DNA of 64,000 nt from Sclerotinia nivalis (taxonomy: Eukaryota > Ascomycota > Leotiomycetes > Helotiales > Sclerotiniaceae). The notes beneath the pieces are model-generated. The model was given only the letters and a program-made list of their open reading frames with translations. It was not told the origin of the DNA and searched no databases. Within the stretch, counting starts at the first letter, position 1. Each line of letters starts with the position of its first letter. The DNA lies in assembly GCA_029531795.1 (NCBI GenBank), contig JAPEIS010000007.1:2294001-2358000 (forward strand), written 5' to 3'. Of this stretch, positions 12,560 through 23,689 are shown one piece after another. The translations under genes were made by a program, and so were the position numbers.

Positions 12560-13332
12560 AATTGATGATGATGCGGAATAATGAGCGAGAAGAGCCCCAT
12601 CGACCTGACAGTTTCCCAATGCACCCCACGGGGCTGAAGATTGGTCAATACTATCACTTACGTCGAGCTGTGTACCAGGGTTGGGAGGCGATACGACAGG
12701 GAGTTTTTGGCATTTAGGGATGGCGATACTTAGACACCTATATCTGTGTGTTTTTGTGTATCTTGCTGCTTCGGATACCCCTGAAGGATGGTCTGTTTGT
12801 GCTTCAGATTTGTAATTGATCAGACTATAGTGGTGGTTTTCACTGTAAATGTGGATGACTGGGGGGGTACTTACAGTCCTGTAGTATAGATAGTTCCATA
12901 CTTACATGGTAAATACTGCTGCAGCAGGAGAATGAAGAACGTCGGAAAATTTAGCTTGTTGTCTACTACGGGTGATCCACCCATTAACAAGTACTCCATA
13001 CATACCTAGTAACCTTACCAATTTAACTGGGATGTGAGCCTTTGAGAGGGGTCATCCTAAAAATAGCTCACCTCACCCCCTCCTTTGTTTCGGTGACATC
13101 ACGTGGAGATTATCGTAATCTTATCACAGTTAGTTCGAACGCGCGGTCGCCCAATCGCCCTTTCTTGGGCCTTCCCAGTTTCCAATTCCCAGTTTCATAT
13201 GCAAAGTAGCCAGAACTATATTAAGTTGACACTTTAACCAAAATCAAACTGTATGGAAAAGCTTCTCTTTCTACCTCGAGAATATCGACATTTATAATGT
13301 AAAGATCGATAACGAATCTATCTAAGCGATCA
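12560..13332. other. Intergenic: 3' end of the RRM gene and GPHR promoter
   Basis: No gene seen. A TGACATCACGTG word at about 13093-13104 combines a CRE/ATF-like half with an E-box-like CACGTG, a plausible bZIP or bHLH site some 230 bp upstream of the next start. This is a motif observation only. Confidence 0.35.
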
Positions 13333-14979
13333 ATGCCGATACTTCCAGACGACAAATGCGACGACGCCTGTGTCATGCCAGGTCATCAAAATCGCTCTTT
13401 GAGCTCTGCATCATTCTCGACGCTCGCTTTCTCTTCGATTCCCTTAATCCTGACATTTCTCGTTGTTAGTCTCGTCGTTCTCCAGAAGTTGTTCCCCTTA
13501 GTAGCTGGCCTACAACAATCCAAGGAAGATCAACTTCATTATCTTCCTAGCGATGCCCCTCCCAGTTTGCGACAATCGCATAAAGAATATGGTCAAAAGA
13601 CTGCGAGAAGAAAGGCTATCGCTATCTCATTTTCAACCACTATTGCATTGGCGACTGTCCTCGCCGAATTGATCCTTTGCGAAATCTCGAATTACCTCAA
13701 TCCCGCGGCAAGGGCGTTTGCGCTCAAAATAACTGTTCCTACACTTCTCTTCTTACTCGTTGTTCTTATACCATTTCTCGAATTACAATCGATTATCACG
13801 GGGCTTGGGTGGACATTCACTGTATCGAAGAAAGGGGAATTTTCCACAATTGCCTGGCTTCTTCAAGCTGTTGGTTTTACAATATGGTTGATGGGGTTCT
13901 GGTGGTTGGGTAAAGGGATACCGGGAACGTATATCCATACGATGGCATCTGTACCTGGGAAAGGACTTAGCGAAGCTTGCTTGGATAGAGTTGGCATCAT
14001 TGGTATTTCTTTGATGGCACTTCTTTCTGGTTTCGCGGCCGTCTCTGCTCCTTGGCAAACATTTGGAGCAAGGCCGAAACCTGTTTCGGAAGCTGATATT
14101 GCACGCAAACAAGTAGGTCTAGACGCTACGAATGATATGCTCGCTGCAAAACGAAGTCGACTAAAGGCCCTTCAGCGCAAAGTTAATGATCATCCAGCTG
14201 AAGGATTCATGACGAAGGTTATTGGAAGTATACGGGGAAACGCTGACGTACAAGAATTGAAGTCTCTGGAGTTGGAAATATCCGGGCTTTCATCTATGGC
14301 CCTAAGTCTCTCGACTTCACTATCAATGTTGCAAAATCGTTACGCATCAAAACAACGATCCTCTTCACCTCTCGGTAAAATCGTCTTCACACCAATTTCT
14401 TATGCCTTTTCACTATATTGTATATATCGCATTGGAACAACCACTTTGGCCGTATTTCGACGTCTTACCTTGCCAGCCGATCCATCTTCCTTCAGTTCAT
14501 CATCTACAGATCCGGTTAATCGTATTCTTTCTCTATTTGCCAAGCACGTGAATCCAACTTTTGATCAATTGGCATGGTCTCGCCAAATATCCTTCATCCT
14601 ATCAGCCGTAATTCTCTTCGCTTCTTTCAATTCTGTACTTCAGACCTTCCATATGCTCACCAAAATCTCTCCCTCGCTCCTCTACCAGGCTCAAGCTAAT
14701 ATGGCACTCATCCTTGCACAAATCAGCGCAATGTTTGTGATATCTAACGCATTACTTATGAGAAGTAATCTTCCATCTGAGATGAAAAGTGCGGTGAGCG
14801 ATGCATTGGGTAGTCCATTAGAGCCTGGATTTGTGGAGACTTGGTTTGAGGGGTGGTTTTTAGTTGCTAGCATTGGAACTGCCGTGGGAATTTTCGTGGA
14901 CAAAAAAATTGCCGGTTCGGGTTCCGATTGGGATGACGAGTATGAAGGTGATTTGGAGTTGGGACAAAAGCAATCTTGA
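13333..14979 (+). CDS. Golgi pH regulator / ABA-GPCR-like multispanning membrane protein
   Basis: Single-exon gene of 548 residues. The family (GPHR, GPR89, plant GTG1/2) is reported as a Golgi anion channel needed for acidification. About eight or nine hydrophobic segments are visible: near residues 30-52, 95-118, 128-150, 165-190, 215-240, then four more after 355. A hydrophilic, helix-forming loop (about 255-335, rich in Lys, Arg, Leu, Ser) sits in the middle, as in the family. The GISLMALLSGFAAVSAPW motif near 222-239 is the characteristic signature. The tail is acidic (DWDDEYEGDLE). The start is the first ATG of the long frame. Confidence is high for the family and lower for transport activity. 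Confidence 0.9.
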   Translation: MPILPDDKCDDACVMPGHQNRSLSSASFSTLAFSSIPLILTFLVVSLVVLQKLFPLVAGLQQSKEDQLHYLPSDAPPSLRQSHKEYGQKTARRKAIAISFSTTIALATVLAELILCEISNYLNPAARAFALKITVPTLLFLLVVLIPFLELQSIITGLGWTFTVSKKGEFSTIAWLLQAVGFTIWLMGFWWLGKGIPGTYIHTMASVPGKGLSEACLDRVGIIGISLMALLSGFAAVSAPWQTFGARPKPVSEADIARKQVGLDATNDMLAAKRSRLKALQRKVNDHPAEGFMTKVIGSIRGNADVQELKSLELEISGLSSMALSLSTSLSMLQNRYASKQRSSSPLGKIVFTPISYAFSLYCIYRIGTTTLAVFRRLTLPADPSSFSSSSTDPVNRILSLFAKHVNPTFDQLAWSRQISFILSAVILFASFNSVLQTFHMLTKISPSLLYQAQANMALILAQISAMFVISNALLMRSNLPSEMKSAVSDALGSPLEPGFVETWFEGWFLVASIGTAVGIFVDKKIAGSGSDWDDEYEGDLELGQKQS

Positions 14980-15839
14980 GTTATTCGAATACTTTTGGGT
15001 TTGGGTTCAGGTTTGAGTTAGGCATTAGTCGGGACTAATACTCTATGGCTGTGGTCGTACTGTACTTTTATTGGAGTTTGGACAAGTGATCGTTCGGTTT
15101 AGATGGCTCGGTATACCTAAAGTGGGTGTTTTTTCACTTGATATTACGCAGATATGGATTACAAGAAGGGGAGTGGTGCATGATTCAACGAATGATGGGC
15201 GCGGCGAGAAGGGAGGAGTCGTATTTATACCTTACTTGCATGAATTAGCGATGCCGATTTTTACATGGTGATGTACGATTCAAGAATTTACTGGATATGG
15301 AGTGGATAGCGAATATTATACCCTGTTTTGAGCATACCTATCAAGCTTTTTATTAGGAAATCACACGTCTTTCTTTCCGTGCAATGCATTATAATCTTCT
15401 AGTCTGAATCAACGGTTGTAGAAAATTTGTGTAGAAAACCCATGGAGAGTGAAAGGCTAGTGCCTGTCATCCCATCAGGTATAAATGATTCTTTCACTCC
15501 CAGGCTAGACGTTAGATATTGAGGAGATGGGATGAATCTTCACATTGGTTTTAAGTGGTGAAAGATGCTATTCATATTCCTAAAGATGAGATAGCATAGA
15601 TGTTTGGATTTGTTTGGATTATTGGGAGAGATTATCTAGTACAATATGTTGTTAACATTAGTTGAGTTCTTATTGCCTCAAATTTTGGTTATTTGGGTGT
15701 GCTTGGACAAGATCGCTTGGATGGTATGGCGTGTGATGCCATGAAGTCATAAGTTGAAGATGTCGATAGTTGCCTATTTGGGGTATAAAGTAAATCATTA
15801 TCATCTCGTGCTTATCTCCTCTCATAATCCACATCTTCT
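14980..15839. other. Intergenic space between convergent genes
   Basis: AT-rich DNA of 860 bp. Nothing gene-like is seen. It contains a near-repeat of TTTGGATTTG (about 15603-15618). Confidence 0.45.
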
Positions 15840-17108
15840 TCACGATTTCGAGATCATTTGTATAAGCTCCTCTGCCATAAATTGAGCGAATTCCTCATCA
15901 TTAACAGCGCAGTTTTTCTCCAAGACCTCAATTCCAGTCCCATCTAACCCATCCTTGATAGCTTCAAATAATATCTTATCCGCCTCAACATCATGGAATT
16001 TCCCTCCTTCCACAGCTAACATACTTGTTCCCTTTCTGGGTAAACATACTTTCACCAGGTCTTTCCTCCTCGCCTTCTCCTTCAATCTTCCCGCAATAAA
16101 CTTGCCAATCTCAGCACACTCATCCGCATTCGATCGCATCAATGTCATATCTGGATTATGTTGCACCAACACCCTCCCCTCAAATTTCTCGGGTATCGAG
16201 TCTCTCGGTCCAAAATTCACACAATCGCATGCACCCACACTTACAATCTGAGGAATTCCCATTTCGGCCGCGACGGAAAGTCTTTCGGGTCCTGCTGATA
16301 ATATGCCCCCGCAGATGTAATCGGCTATTTCGGTGGTGGTCACGTCGAGAACGGCATCGATGCGTTTTTCTCGGATTAATCTCTCCATTGCTTTTCCACC
16401 GGCTCCCGTGGCGTGGAAAATATATATTTCGTACTTCTCCTTGCTATTTTTCTCCAGAATGTCCTTTACCATTTCCACGCATGGAGTTGTGATTCCAAAC
16501 ATAGTTAATCCTATCCCTTTCTTCCTAGGCTCACTATTCACCTGTTCTTCCTCTTTACATCGCTTCCAATATGCATAAGCTAAACCTGAAATCGCGCCAG
16601 CTGCATTATCTAGTATTCCCTTCAGTATTGAATTTGTGCCGGCAATGTCAACTACGCTGTACATCATTGTAATGTCTGTTTCTCCTACATATGGTCCCGT
16701 GTTTCCACTTCCCATGGTTGAAACTACCAGCTTGGGAAATCCGATAGGTAACGCGTTGCGCATGATATATGCACATAATGAAGTTCCTCCAGATCCACCT
16801 ATTCCGATAATTGCATGGATAGACTTTTTTTCGAAGAGCTTACGCACGAGAAAGGTTGCACAGACGGAGATGTGCTCAATGTATTCACCGCGGGAGACGG
16901 TGGAATAATCGATGGGGGAAGAGGCATGAGAAAGGATTTCAGACTGAGGAATATCTATTTCGGGATCGGAGGCTGGTTTTCGCCCTACGTCGGCGAGAAG
17001 TACTTTGGTGTTGGATTTGGAGTGGGTGAGGATTTGGGCGCGCAGGTAGAGAATTTCTTCGCGCTTGGAATCTAGGGTTCCAAGGAGGAGGATGGTGGGA
17101 TTGGACAT
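15840..17108 (-). CDS. UPF0261 / Tm-1-like ATP-binding domain protein
   Basis: Single exon, 422 residues. The whole length matches the UPF0261 family, the N-terminal half of the plant Tm-1 protein. Visible hallmarks are the opening ILLLGTLDSKREE, a Gly-rich GIGGSGGTSLCAY near residue 105, the conserved MGSGNTGPYVGETDI block near 135, GITTPCV near 208, FHATGAGGKAME near 232, and VGACDCVNFG near 290. Plant structures show nucleotide binding in this domain; the enzymatic role is unknown. It is divergently paired with the gene at 17808, which encodes the partner TIM-barrel half, across about 0.7 kb. This argues for co-regulation and a shared complex or pathway. There is no targeting signal, so a cytosolic location is likely. 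Confidence 0.88.
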   Translation of the reverse strand: MSNPTILLLGTLDSKREEILYLRAQILTHSKSNTKVLLADVGRKPASDPEIDIPQSEILSHASSPIDYSTVSRGEYIEHISVCATFLVRKLFEKKSIHAIIGIGGSGGTSLCAYIMRNALPIGFPKLVVSTMGSGNTGPYVGETDITMMYSVVDIAGTNSILKGILDNAAGAISGLAYAYWKRCKEEEQVNSEPRKKGIGLTMFGITTPCVEMVKDILEKNSKEKYEIYIFHATGAGGKAMERLIREKRIDAVLDVTTTEIADYICGGILSAGPERLSVAAEMGIPQIVSVGACDCVNFGPRDSIPEKFEGRVLVQHNPDMTLMRSNADECAEIGKFIAGRLKEKARRKDLVKVCLPRKGTSMLAVEGGKFHDVEADKILFEAIKDGLDGTGIEVLEKNCAVNDEEFAQFMAEELIQMISKS

Positions 17109-17807
17109 TCCGGTTATGGTTTATCCTGTGAGAATGGGTGGTGATGATGGGTATATAATATATATAATATACACAATAGCCGACTAGAACGAAAGGGCCT
17201 GGAATTCGTGTATATGAAAAGGAAGGACCAGGACAAATGAAGCTTTCAAAAGCAGAATGTGAGAGATTAATTTCTCAGCAAACAAGTTTGGAAACTCGAC
17301 TAGGTAGGGTAGAACTAGTAGGTATCTTGATTCTTGATGATATCCAGTTCCCGTCCCCACAATAGCTACATTCATACAAGCTAATATGCGGGCCGGAACT
17401 CAAACGGATGTTCGGAGTGTGCCTATTAGTAGCTATTGGTAGCTATAGGGATTCCCTATAATAAATGAGGGGCTCTGGAGGGGCAATATGGCAGGGGTAC
17501 ATCAATCAACGTATTACGAGTTAACCCCGCCACTATCGTCATTTTTTATACAGAGGAACTTTGATTTAATACTCGTGTCAATCGGACGATTGAGAAATTT
17601 GTATATTCGAGTTTTGAGTCATTGTTGGAGAATTTATATATATATTTATTCATTTGGAAAAGTTCTTCTATTTTGTTTTCGTTTCATCATATTGTGATAT
17701 CTTCATTCCTCGAATTAATCCTGCAAGTACCTATCTATACCAGACGCAACTAATTCAATCCTACTCTACGAGTATACAAGAAGCAACTGAGGTCAAAATC
17801 CTACACA
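17109..17807. promoter_or_regulatory. Shared intergenic promoter region of the UPF0261/TIM-barrel pair
   Basis: Divergent start codons are 699 bp apart. The region near 17153-17175 is a TATATAATATATATAATATA stretch close to the minus-strand start, and a TATATATATAT stretch lies at about 17633-17646 on the other side. It is called a bidirectional promoter from gene arrangement only; no specific operator is recognised. Confidence 0.4.
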
Positions 17808-19012
17808 ATGACGAAAGCCACAACTCGCGATGTTGTTCTAGGAAGACTGAAGGATGCGGTTAAGAATAAGAAGATTATTGTAGGAGCAGGAGCAGGTAAA
17901 CTATCCTCTTACACATATAGCGTCCAGCCCATAGCACTGTGTCCAATAGTCCGGACTACAGTCCGATTTGAGATTCTTCAAGCTTTGAGTCTTTGGATTA
18001 GCTTCTGTTGTTTCATTGAATTTATTGTTCTGAATAGATTTGATAATCAAACAGATTCCACTATTCCACTGTTCAAATGGTTCGAATATCTAAACGCTCC
18101 TCATTGTAGGACTACGGGCTGGACTATTGGACATACTCCCCATCACCCTCAAATGAGTCAATAACTAACCAATATATAGGAATTGGTCTCTCAGCCAAAT
18201 CGGTAGAAGCAGGTGGTGCAGATCTCATCATCATATATAACTCCGGTCGTTTCCGTATGGCAGGACGTGGCTCACTGGCTGGTCTAATGCCATATGGAGA
18301 TGCCAATCAAGTTGTCGTCGAAATGGTGCGTATATCCATTATTCCCCTTCTTCAACTCCTACACTTCACCCTCTTACTTTAAGCAAAAGACTGATACACA
18401 AAACAGGCATCCGAAATCCTCCCCATAGTAAATGATACTGGCGTTCTCGCAGGGGTCTGCGCCACCGATCCTTTCCGCCATATCCCCACCTTCCTCACGC
18501 AACTCAAAGACCTCGGATTCTGCGGCGTGCAAAACTTTCCTACTGTGGGACTTATCGACGGACGATTCCGGGAAAATCTAGAGGAGACGGGAATGGGATA
18601 TGATAAAGAAGTCGAAATGATCCGATTAGCCCACGAACAAGATTTACTTACCACCCCCTACGTTTTTAACCCTGAAGATGCGATCAAAATGACCAAAGCG
18701 GGCGCAGATGTATTGGTAGCGCATATGGGATTAACGACTAGTGGAACGATTGGTGCGAAGACGGGAAGCACTTTGGATGAATGCGTGAAGGCTATTCAGG
18801 ATATTAGGGATGCGGCGGTGGGAGTGCGAGAGGATATTATAGTGCTCTGTCATGGGGGACCGGTGGCGGAGGTTAAGGATGTGGAATATGTGTTGGCGAG
18901 GACGAAGGGGATTCATGGGTTTTATGGGGCGAGTAGCATGGAGAGGTTACCGGTGGAAATTGCTATTAGGGATAATATGAACGGGTTCAAGGAGTTAAAA
19001 GTTGGAAATTAG
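17808..19012 (+). CDS. TIM-barrel (phosphoenolpyruvate hydrolase-like) protein, Tm-1 C-terminal half
   Basis: Three exons, 17808-17895, 18180-18325 and 18407-19012, encode 279 residues. The family is the TIM-barrel domain found fused behind UPF0261 in plant Tm-1 and as a stand-alone partner in many bacteria. Recognisable blocks are [15 protein letters not shown] at the start, [32 protein letters not shown] near 88, [16 protein letters not shown], the [14 protein letters not shown] block, and the C-terminal [14 protein letters not shown]. The function in fungi is unknown. The first intron is 284 nt, far longer than most introns here, and contains an inverted-repeat element. Its neighbour on the opposite strand is the matching UPF0261 half. 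Confidence 0.88.
17941..18132. mobile_element. MITE-like inverted-repeat element inside an intron
   Basis: The left end GTCCAATAGTCC and the right end GGACTATTGGAC are perfect 12-bp inverted complements. Over the outer 25 bp the two ends match at 19 positions. The 192-bp element has no coding capacity and fills most of an otherwise short intron. The AGTCCGGACT-type ends recall Tc1/mariner-derived MITEs, but no target-site duplication is certain, because TA dinucleotides occur within the repeats themselves. It is called mobile by structure only. Confidence 0.5.
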
Positions 19013-20112
19013 AGTATTGACGCGTGGATTGTAGTTTTAGGCGAAAGAGTATGTTGCTCAAATGTTCAACGTTGGAATAGTCTACATGGCGAGAATGGCG
19101 TCATTACCTACCCCGCTGCTACCTTGTACGTGTATACTGATACACACTGCTTCTTCGAGTCTTCGCTTCTGTTTTGTGTAAGTCTTGCAAAACTTGAGCT
19201 TAATGTTTCGCTAAGGCCGAAGCTAATTCTCAAACAATTTTTTGAGTAGACATGAAACAAAGTAAACTAATCGGAGATGATAATAAGTGCTAGGTACTAC
19301 AACAAATGTATAGATCTGGCAGATCTATAGCTAGATTTAGATCTCGGACTACTTTGAAAATGAACCTGATAATGAATTTAGCAGCAGGGAATCATCTAGT
19401 AGCGAATTTGCAGACGAATCTTGACAGCAGTGAATCTGTTAGTGAATATAATAATGAATTACAAGATGAATTCCACTAAATATTAACTACGCTATTATCA
19501 TATTTATCTCTATGATAATTTTCATATTAATTCAAGAATAAAAGATATAGAGTTGATAAATTAAAGTCTATACTAATACTTTGATAGATCATTATATATT
19601 GCTACATCTAATAATATTCTCAAAACTTCAGACTAGTTAGTTTTCTGAAACTTTCATCTAAAACCTCGATATTCAATACTATAACTTTGTCCTCTTATCT
19701 TCACATGTTGAAGTTTAAGCGAGATATTGAACTTTCTTCCCCTCTCTTGTATAATGTTCTGGATACACTGAATAAATACTACTCAATGCTGATTTGAAAT
19801 TCAAATACTTTATACTATCATCCGCTCTTCCTTCAGCAAGCGGCACGGAGTGTTGCGATTTGGAAAGGAGAGATTCAACTTCTGCCATTCGGTTTGCGAC
19901 TGGAAAAGAAGTTGATAAGTTGTGGAGAATGTGATCCTTCTCAATAGGCAATGCAAGAAAGGAAGTTGGAAGTATTCGTACTTGCAGGTACTGCTACTCT
20001 GGTGGTGGGTATATGTAATGTACAACTATGATAAATCATATAGAGTAAATTCCTACACCTCCAATCCAAGGTATAGTTGGACCAAGGATATATATACCTC
20101 AGAATCAATAAT
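19013..20112. other. AT-rich intergenic region with a decayed acidic coding-like stretch
   Basis: About 1.1 kb between convergent genes. A palindrome, ATAGATCT-ggc-AGATCTAT, lies near 19312-19330. From about 19341 to 19480 the DNA reads as Ser/Glu/Asp/Asn-rich protein in two overlapping frames joined at a single frameshift near 19431, ending in a stop. This may be a relic of an acidic low-complexity protein. The rest is AT-rich with no supported gene. Confidence 0.4.
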
Positions 20113-21783
20113 CTAACCCACCACCCCACCACCAAATCCAACCGGTGGTCTCCTCCCTTCATTCTCCGGCATCACAACCATAACCTTATAAACCTTCCCC
20201 ATCCCACTTCCCCCTCTATCAACCAATCTCTTCCAAGCTCCCTCAACCCTCTTCTTAACCTCGTCATCTCTCCCCCCTAAGCTTTTAACCAGCATCTCTG
20301 CACGTTCTTTAATCCCCATACTCTCCAACCATACACCTTGTTCCATAGGCCCATGAACTTCTACCCCTTCACTCGCATTCATAGCCGCTTCGGCCAAAGC
20401 GATAAAATCTACATCCGCGCTGAGATCTACGATTCCTGGTTCGCTGAAGGGAGAAACTCTTTGATGTGCTTTGATTCCCCGGAGAGAATTGGTTGGGATG
20501 GTAACGCTGGGTCCATAATCTAGAATAAGAGCAGCGCCCGAAGGATTAGTTTTTGGGTTTGTCTTAGAACCACCGATTCGACTTGCGAAATCAGCAACAA
20601 TAGTGTGACTTTCAGGTGAGATCTCGATTAGCGAATCGGGTATAGACTTTAAAGCTCGATAGCGGGCAGAGATTTCGGGAAGATAAAGGGAGTGCGGAGT
20701 GGAGGATTTGGAAAGCGTGAGTTGGAATTCCGGAGGGGGTTGGTTTTGGAGGGATTTTGGGGTATGAACATCGGTATGGGCGGAATTTGGCGGGGTGGGC
20801 GACACAACCATTTCTCGCCATTGGGGAGTTTTGGCTGTGGATGATTTGGAGGTAGAGGGAGTAAGTGGATGAGTGCCAGTAGGCGTTTGGATTGTGGTAG
20901 GCTCCGAAGCATTGGGGTTTGGGGGCACGGATTGGAAGACGTGGATTGGCAGAGCATCGAAGAATTCGTGGGCCACGATGAATGGAGTTTTGTCCGCGCC
21001 TGTCAAAGTTTAGTAGGAGACATTTTCTTTTCCGGTTCCCGTGTAAAACATACCAGATGGTACAAATCGCATATTCTCTGTCCACATTATAGGAATACCA
21101 GCATACTTGCTAGTACTCTTGAATCCAGTTTCCGTCTGAATCATAGGCGCATCCCCGCACAAAAGCTGTTTCTGCGCATCTCTCAAAGCAGGGCTTGCTT
21201 CTACCATATACACAGCTTCTATACTCTTAGCCATTGGTTTGAAATTTCTGATTGTCTATACAATATATTAGCCCATATCCATAATTACAACAAGAGTATC
21301 TCAACCAGACCCTCAGCATATCATCCATCAAAGTGCCCCTCCCTGGACCTATCTCCACCAATTCAACACCCTTTCTCTTTTTCCCTTGAGCCATCCATTC
21401 TGCCACAAACCAAATCCCAACCAGTTCCCCAAATATTTGCGATATCTCCGGTGAGGTGATAAAATCTCCCTTTTGTCCAAACTGATCTTTCCCTTCTTGT
21501 TTCGAGGTATAATATCCACCTACATCGGACGTTAAGCACATTCGCATAAACGACGCCAAAGGAATTGGTCCTGTAGCCTAAACCACATCAATAAAGTGCC
21601 CAAGTTTGGAATAAAATAGAAAAATCTTACAGTGATAGCTTCAGAAAGCTGTTTTGCAAGGGGCGTAGACCATTGCCTCGTCTCCGTCGAAGACCATCTC
21701 AAAGCCGAATATGAAGCTCCATATCTGCAATTTTCAGCACAACGCAAAGAATTGCGCGTCTGCAATAATATCCTAGACCTCAT
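20113..21783 (-). CDS. Mitochondrial arginine methyltransferase NDUFAF7/MidA homologue (complex I assembly)
   Basis: The human counterpart NDUFAF7 symmetrically dimethylates NDUFS2 during complex I assembly. The model has four exons on the minus strand: 21631-21783, 21311-21577, 21054-21255 and 20113-20999 (502 residues). The N-terminus is Arg/Ser-rich without acids, a likely mitochondrial presequence. The SAM-binding motif EIGPGRG is at about 126-132. Downstream blocks TIRNFKPMAKS, YMVEASP and FIVAHEFFDALPIHVFQ are family hallmarks. The donor at the end of exon 2 (GTCTGG) is weak, but the join restores the conserved MLR-TIRNF block. The start at 21783 is preferred over 21810 because it begins the presequence directly. 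It diverges from the CDK gene by about 400 bp. Confidence 0.88.
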
Positions 21784-22186
21784 TTTGGTCTTGTCCCTTA
21801 TTATAAGCACATTTCAATGCTTTCGGAAGCTTATTGCAAGGGTAGAAAGAAAAGTTGTAAAAAGTGAAAGCCTTGCAACCTCGTCTGGCCTCGTCGTCAT
21901 TGGCGACCTCAAAATCCTCAGCCTCGACTTTGAAATTCACCGTAGCCCAAAACCTTGTCTACCACTCCCAAAAGTTTTGCTGCATGTCCGAGGTGAAAAT
22001 TAATTTCGGGGCTTTTGCTAAAGAATAATTTTATTGCGTGTCCGGGAAGAGGAAGGTTGCGCGATCTTAGAAAAGCTGTCTCGTCGAATTTGAGAGAGCT
22101 GTTGTTGATTCTGGGCGAGGGGCGTATTGAGCTTCAATTGTTTACTTCGCAGAAGGCTGAAATTCGATACCCAACAAGGTACAATT
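21784..22186. promoter_or_regulatory. Divergent promoter region between NDUFAF7 and the CDK gene
   Basis: 403 bp between opposing starts. No intact factor site is singled out. An in-frame upstream ATG at 22127 would add 20 residues to the CDK, but the family-like start is at 22187. Confidence 0.4.
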
Positions 22187-23689
22187 ATGTCAAGTAAAGC
22201 CAAGTCGCGCTGGGCAGATGATGAGGAAGACGCTGCGCTAGATTTACAGCGCAAACGCGAAAAGGAAGAAAAGAAACGACTGAAGGCAGAGAAACAGAGG
22301 AAGCTCGATGAACAAGCTGCCGCTGCCGCGAAATTCCCCGCTCAAGCTCCCCCGGAACCAGAAACCTCTTCTGAGAGGCCCTCGAAGCGTCGTCGTTTAT
22401 CACACTCTCCCGCGCCTGCCCAGAAGCTCGATTTACCACCTGCAAAACTACTGCGGTTTCCGGCGCCCAATTGGGGGAAATGTCGCAGTGTGGAAGATTA
22501 TGAGAAATTGAATGATATAGAAGAGGGAGCGTATGGATGGGTATCACGCGCGAAGGATAGTCGGACGGGGAAAGTGGTTGCGCTAAAGCGGCTGAAGATG
22601 GAGAATGCGAATGATGGGGTGCCAGTGACGGGCTTGAGGGAAATACAAACGTTGATGGATTGTGAGCATGAGAACATTGTGAGGTTAAGGGAAGTGGTGG
22701 TTGGAGAGGATACAAGTAAGATTGAGAAGTACGTCTTATTTTGTCCAATTCTTCCATTTTTATTTTTGTTTGTCCAGTTTGCACAATCTATTGGAGAGTC
22801 TTAGCTAACATACACACCCCTCAGTATATTCCTCGTTCTCGATTTCCTCGAACACGATCTCAAAACTCTCCTCACATCCCTCTCGGAGCCTTTTCTCCCT
22901 TCCGAACTCAAGCTCCTACTCCATCAACTCACAACCGGGGTCGCCTACCTCCATAACCATTACATCCTTCACCGGGACCTGAAGACCTCCAACCTCCTCC
23001 TCTCCAATCGAGGCGTGCTCAAAATCGCCGATTTTGGTATGGCCCGCTATTGCGGCGACCCAGCTCCAAAAATGACCCAACTAGTCGTTACTCTCTGGTA
23101 CCGCAGTCCCGAACTCTTACTCGGCGAAGAACGATATGGCAAAAGTATAGATATGTGGAGCGTCGGTTGCATATTCGGCGAACTACTTAGCAACGACGCC
23201 TTACTCCCCGGAAAGAACGAAGTAGATCAACTATCCAAAATTTTCGAACTCCTCGGCCTCCCTACCGAATCCACCTGGCCCTCCTTCAAGCGCCTGCCCA
23301 ACGCACGCTCTCTCCGACTTCCGAAGAACCCCAACCCCGCCACTCAAGGTTCAGTCCTGCGGTCTAAATTCCCCTTTCTGACCTCAGCTGGATCATCTTT
23401 ACTCTCATCACTTCTTAGCTTGAACCCTGCGAAAAGACCTTCTGCGCAAGAAGTTCTGCAACATGAATATTTTAAAGAAGACCCCAAGATGAAGAGTAGA
23501 GATATGTTTCCCACGTTTCCGAGCAAAGCGGGATTGGAGAAGAAGAGACGGAGAGGGACTCCGGATGCTCCTCAGAGAGGAGAAGCTCCTAAGGGACTGG
23601 GAGGTGTGTTGGATTTCAGCGGGGTGTTTGGGAGTGTAGGGGGAGAGGAGGTTGAGAGAGGGGCCGGATTTAGCTTGAAGCTTATTTGA
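22187..23689 (+). CDS. Cyclin-dependent protein kinase of the CDK10/CDK11 (PITSLRE) type
   Basis: Ser/Thr kinase expected to act with a cyclin in transcription, splicing or cell-cycle control. There are two exons, 22187-22728 and 22825-23689 (468 residues). The N-terminal 100 residues form a charged Lys/Glu/Arg helix and a Ser/Pro/Arg nuclear-type linker. The kinase domain starts near 115, with a modified Gly-rich loop (EEGAYGWV), the catalytic Lys in VALKRLK, and PVTGLRE at 146-152 in the place of PSTAIRE. HRDLK is at 230-234, DFG at 250-252, then the T-loop VVTLWYRSPE with a phosphorylatable Thr. The PVTGLRE helix puts it in the PITSLRE/PISSLRE branch, like fission yeast Ppk23. The C-terminus is Gly/Lys-rich. 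Confidence 0.92.

Noticed and set aside
18066..18092. GGTTCGAAT word suggesting a tRNA B-box
   Set aside because: No A-box or cloverleaf arms around it; it lies inside the intronic repeat element.
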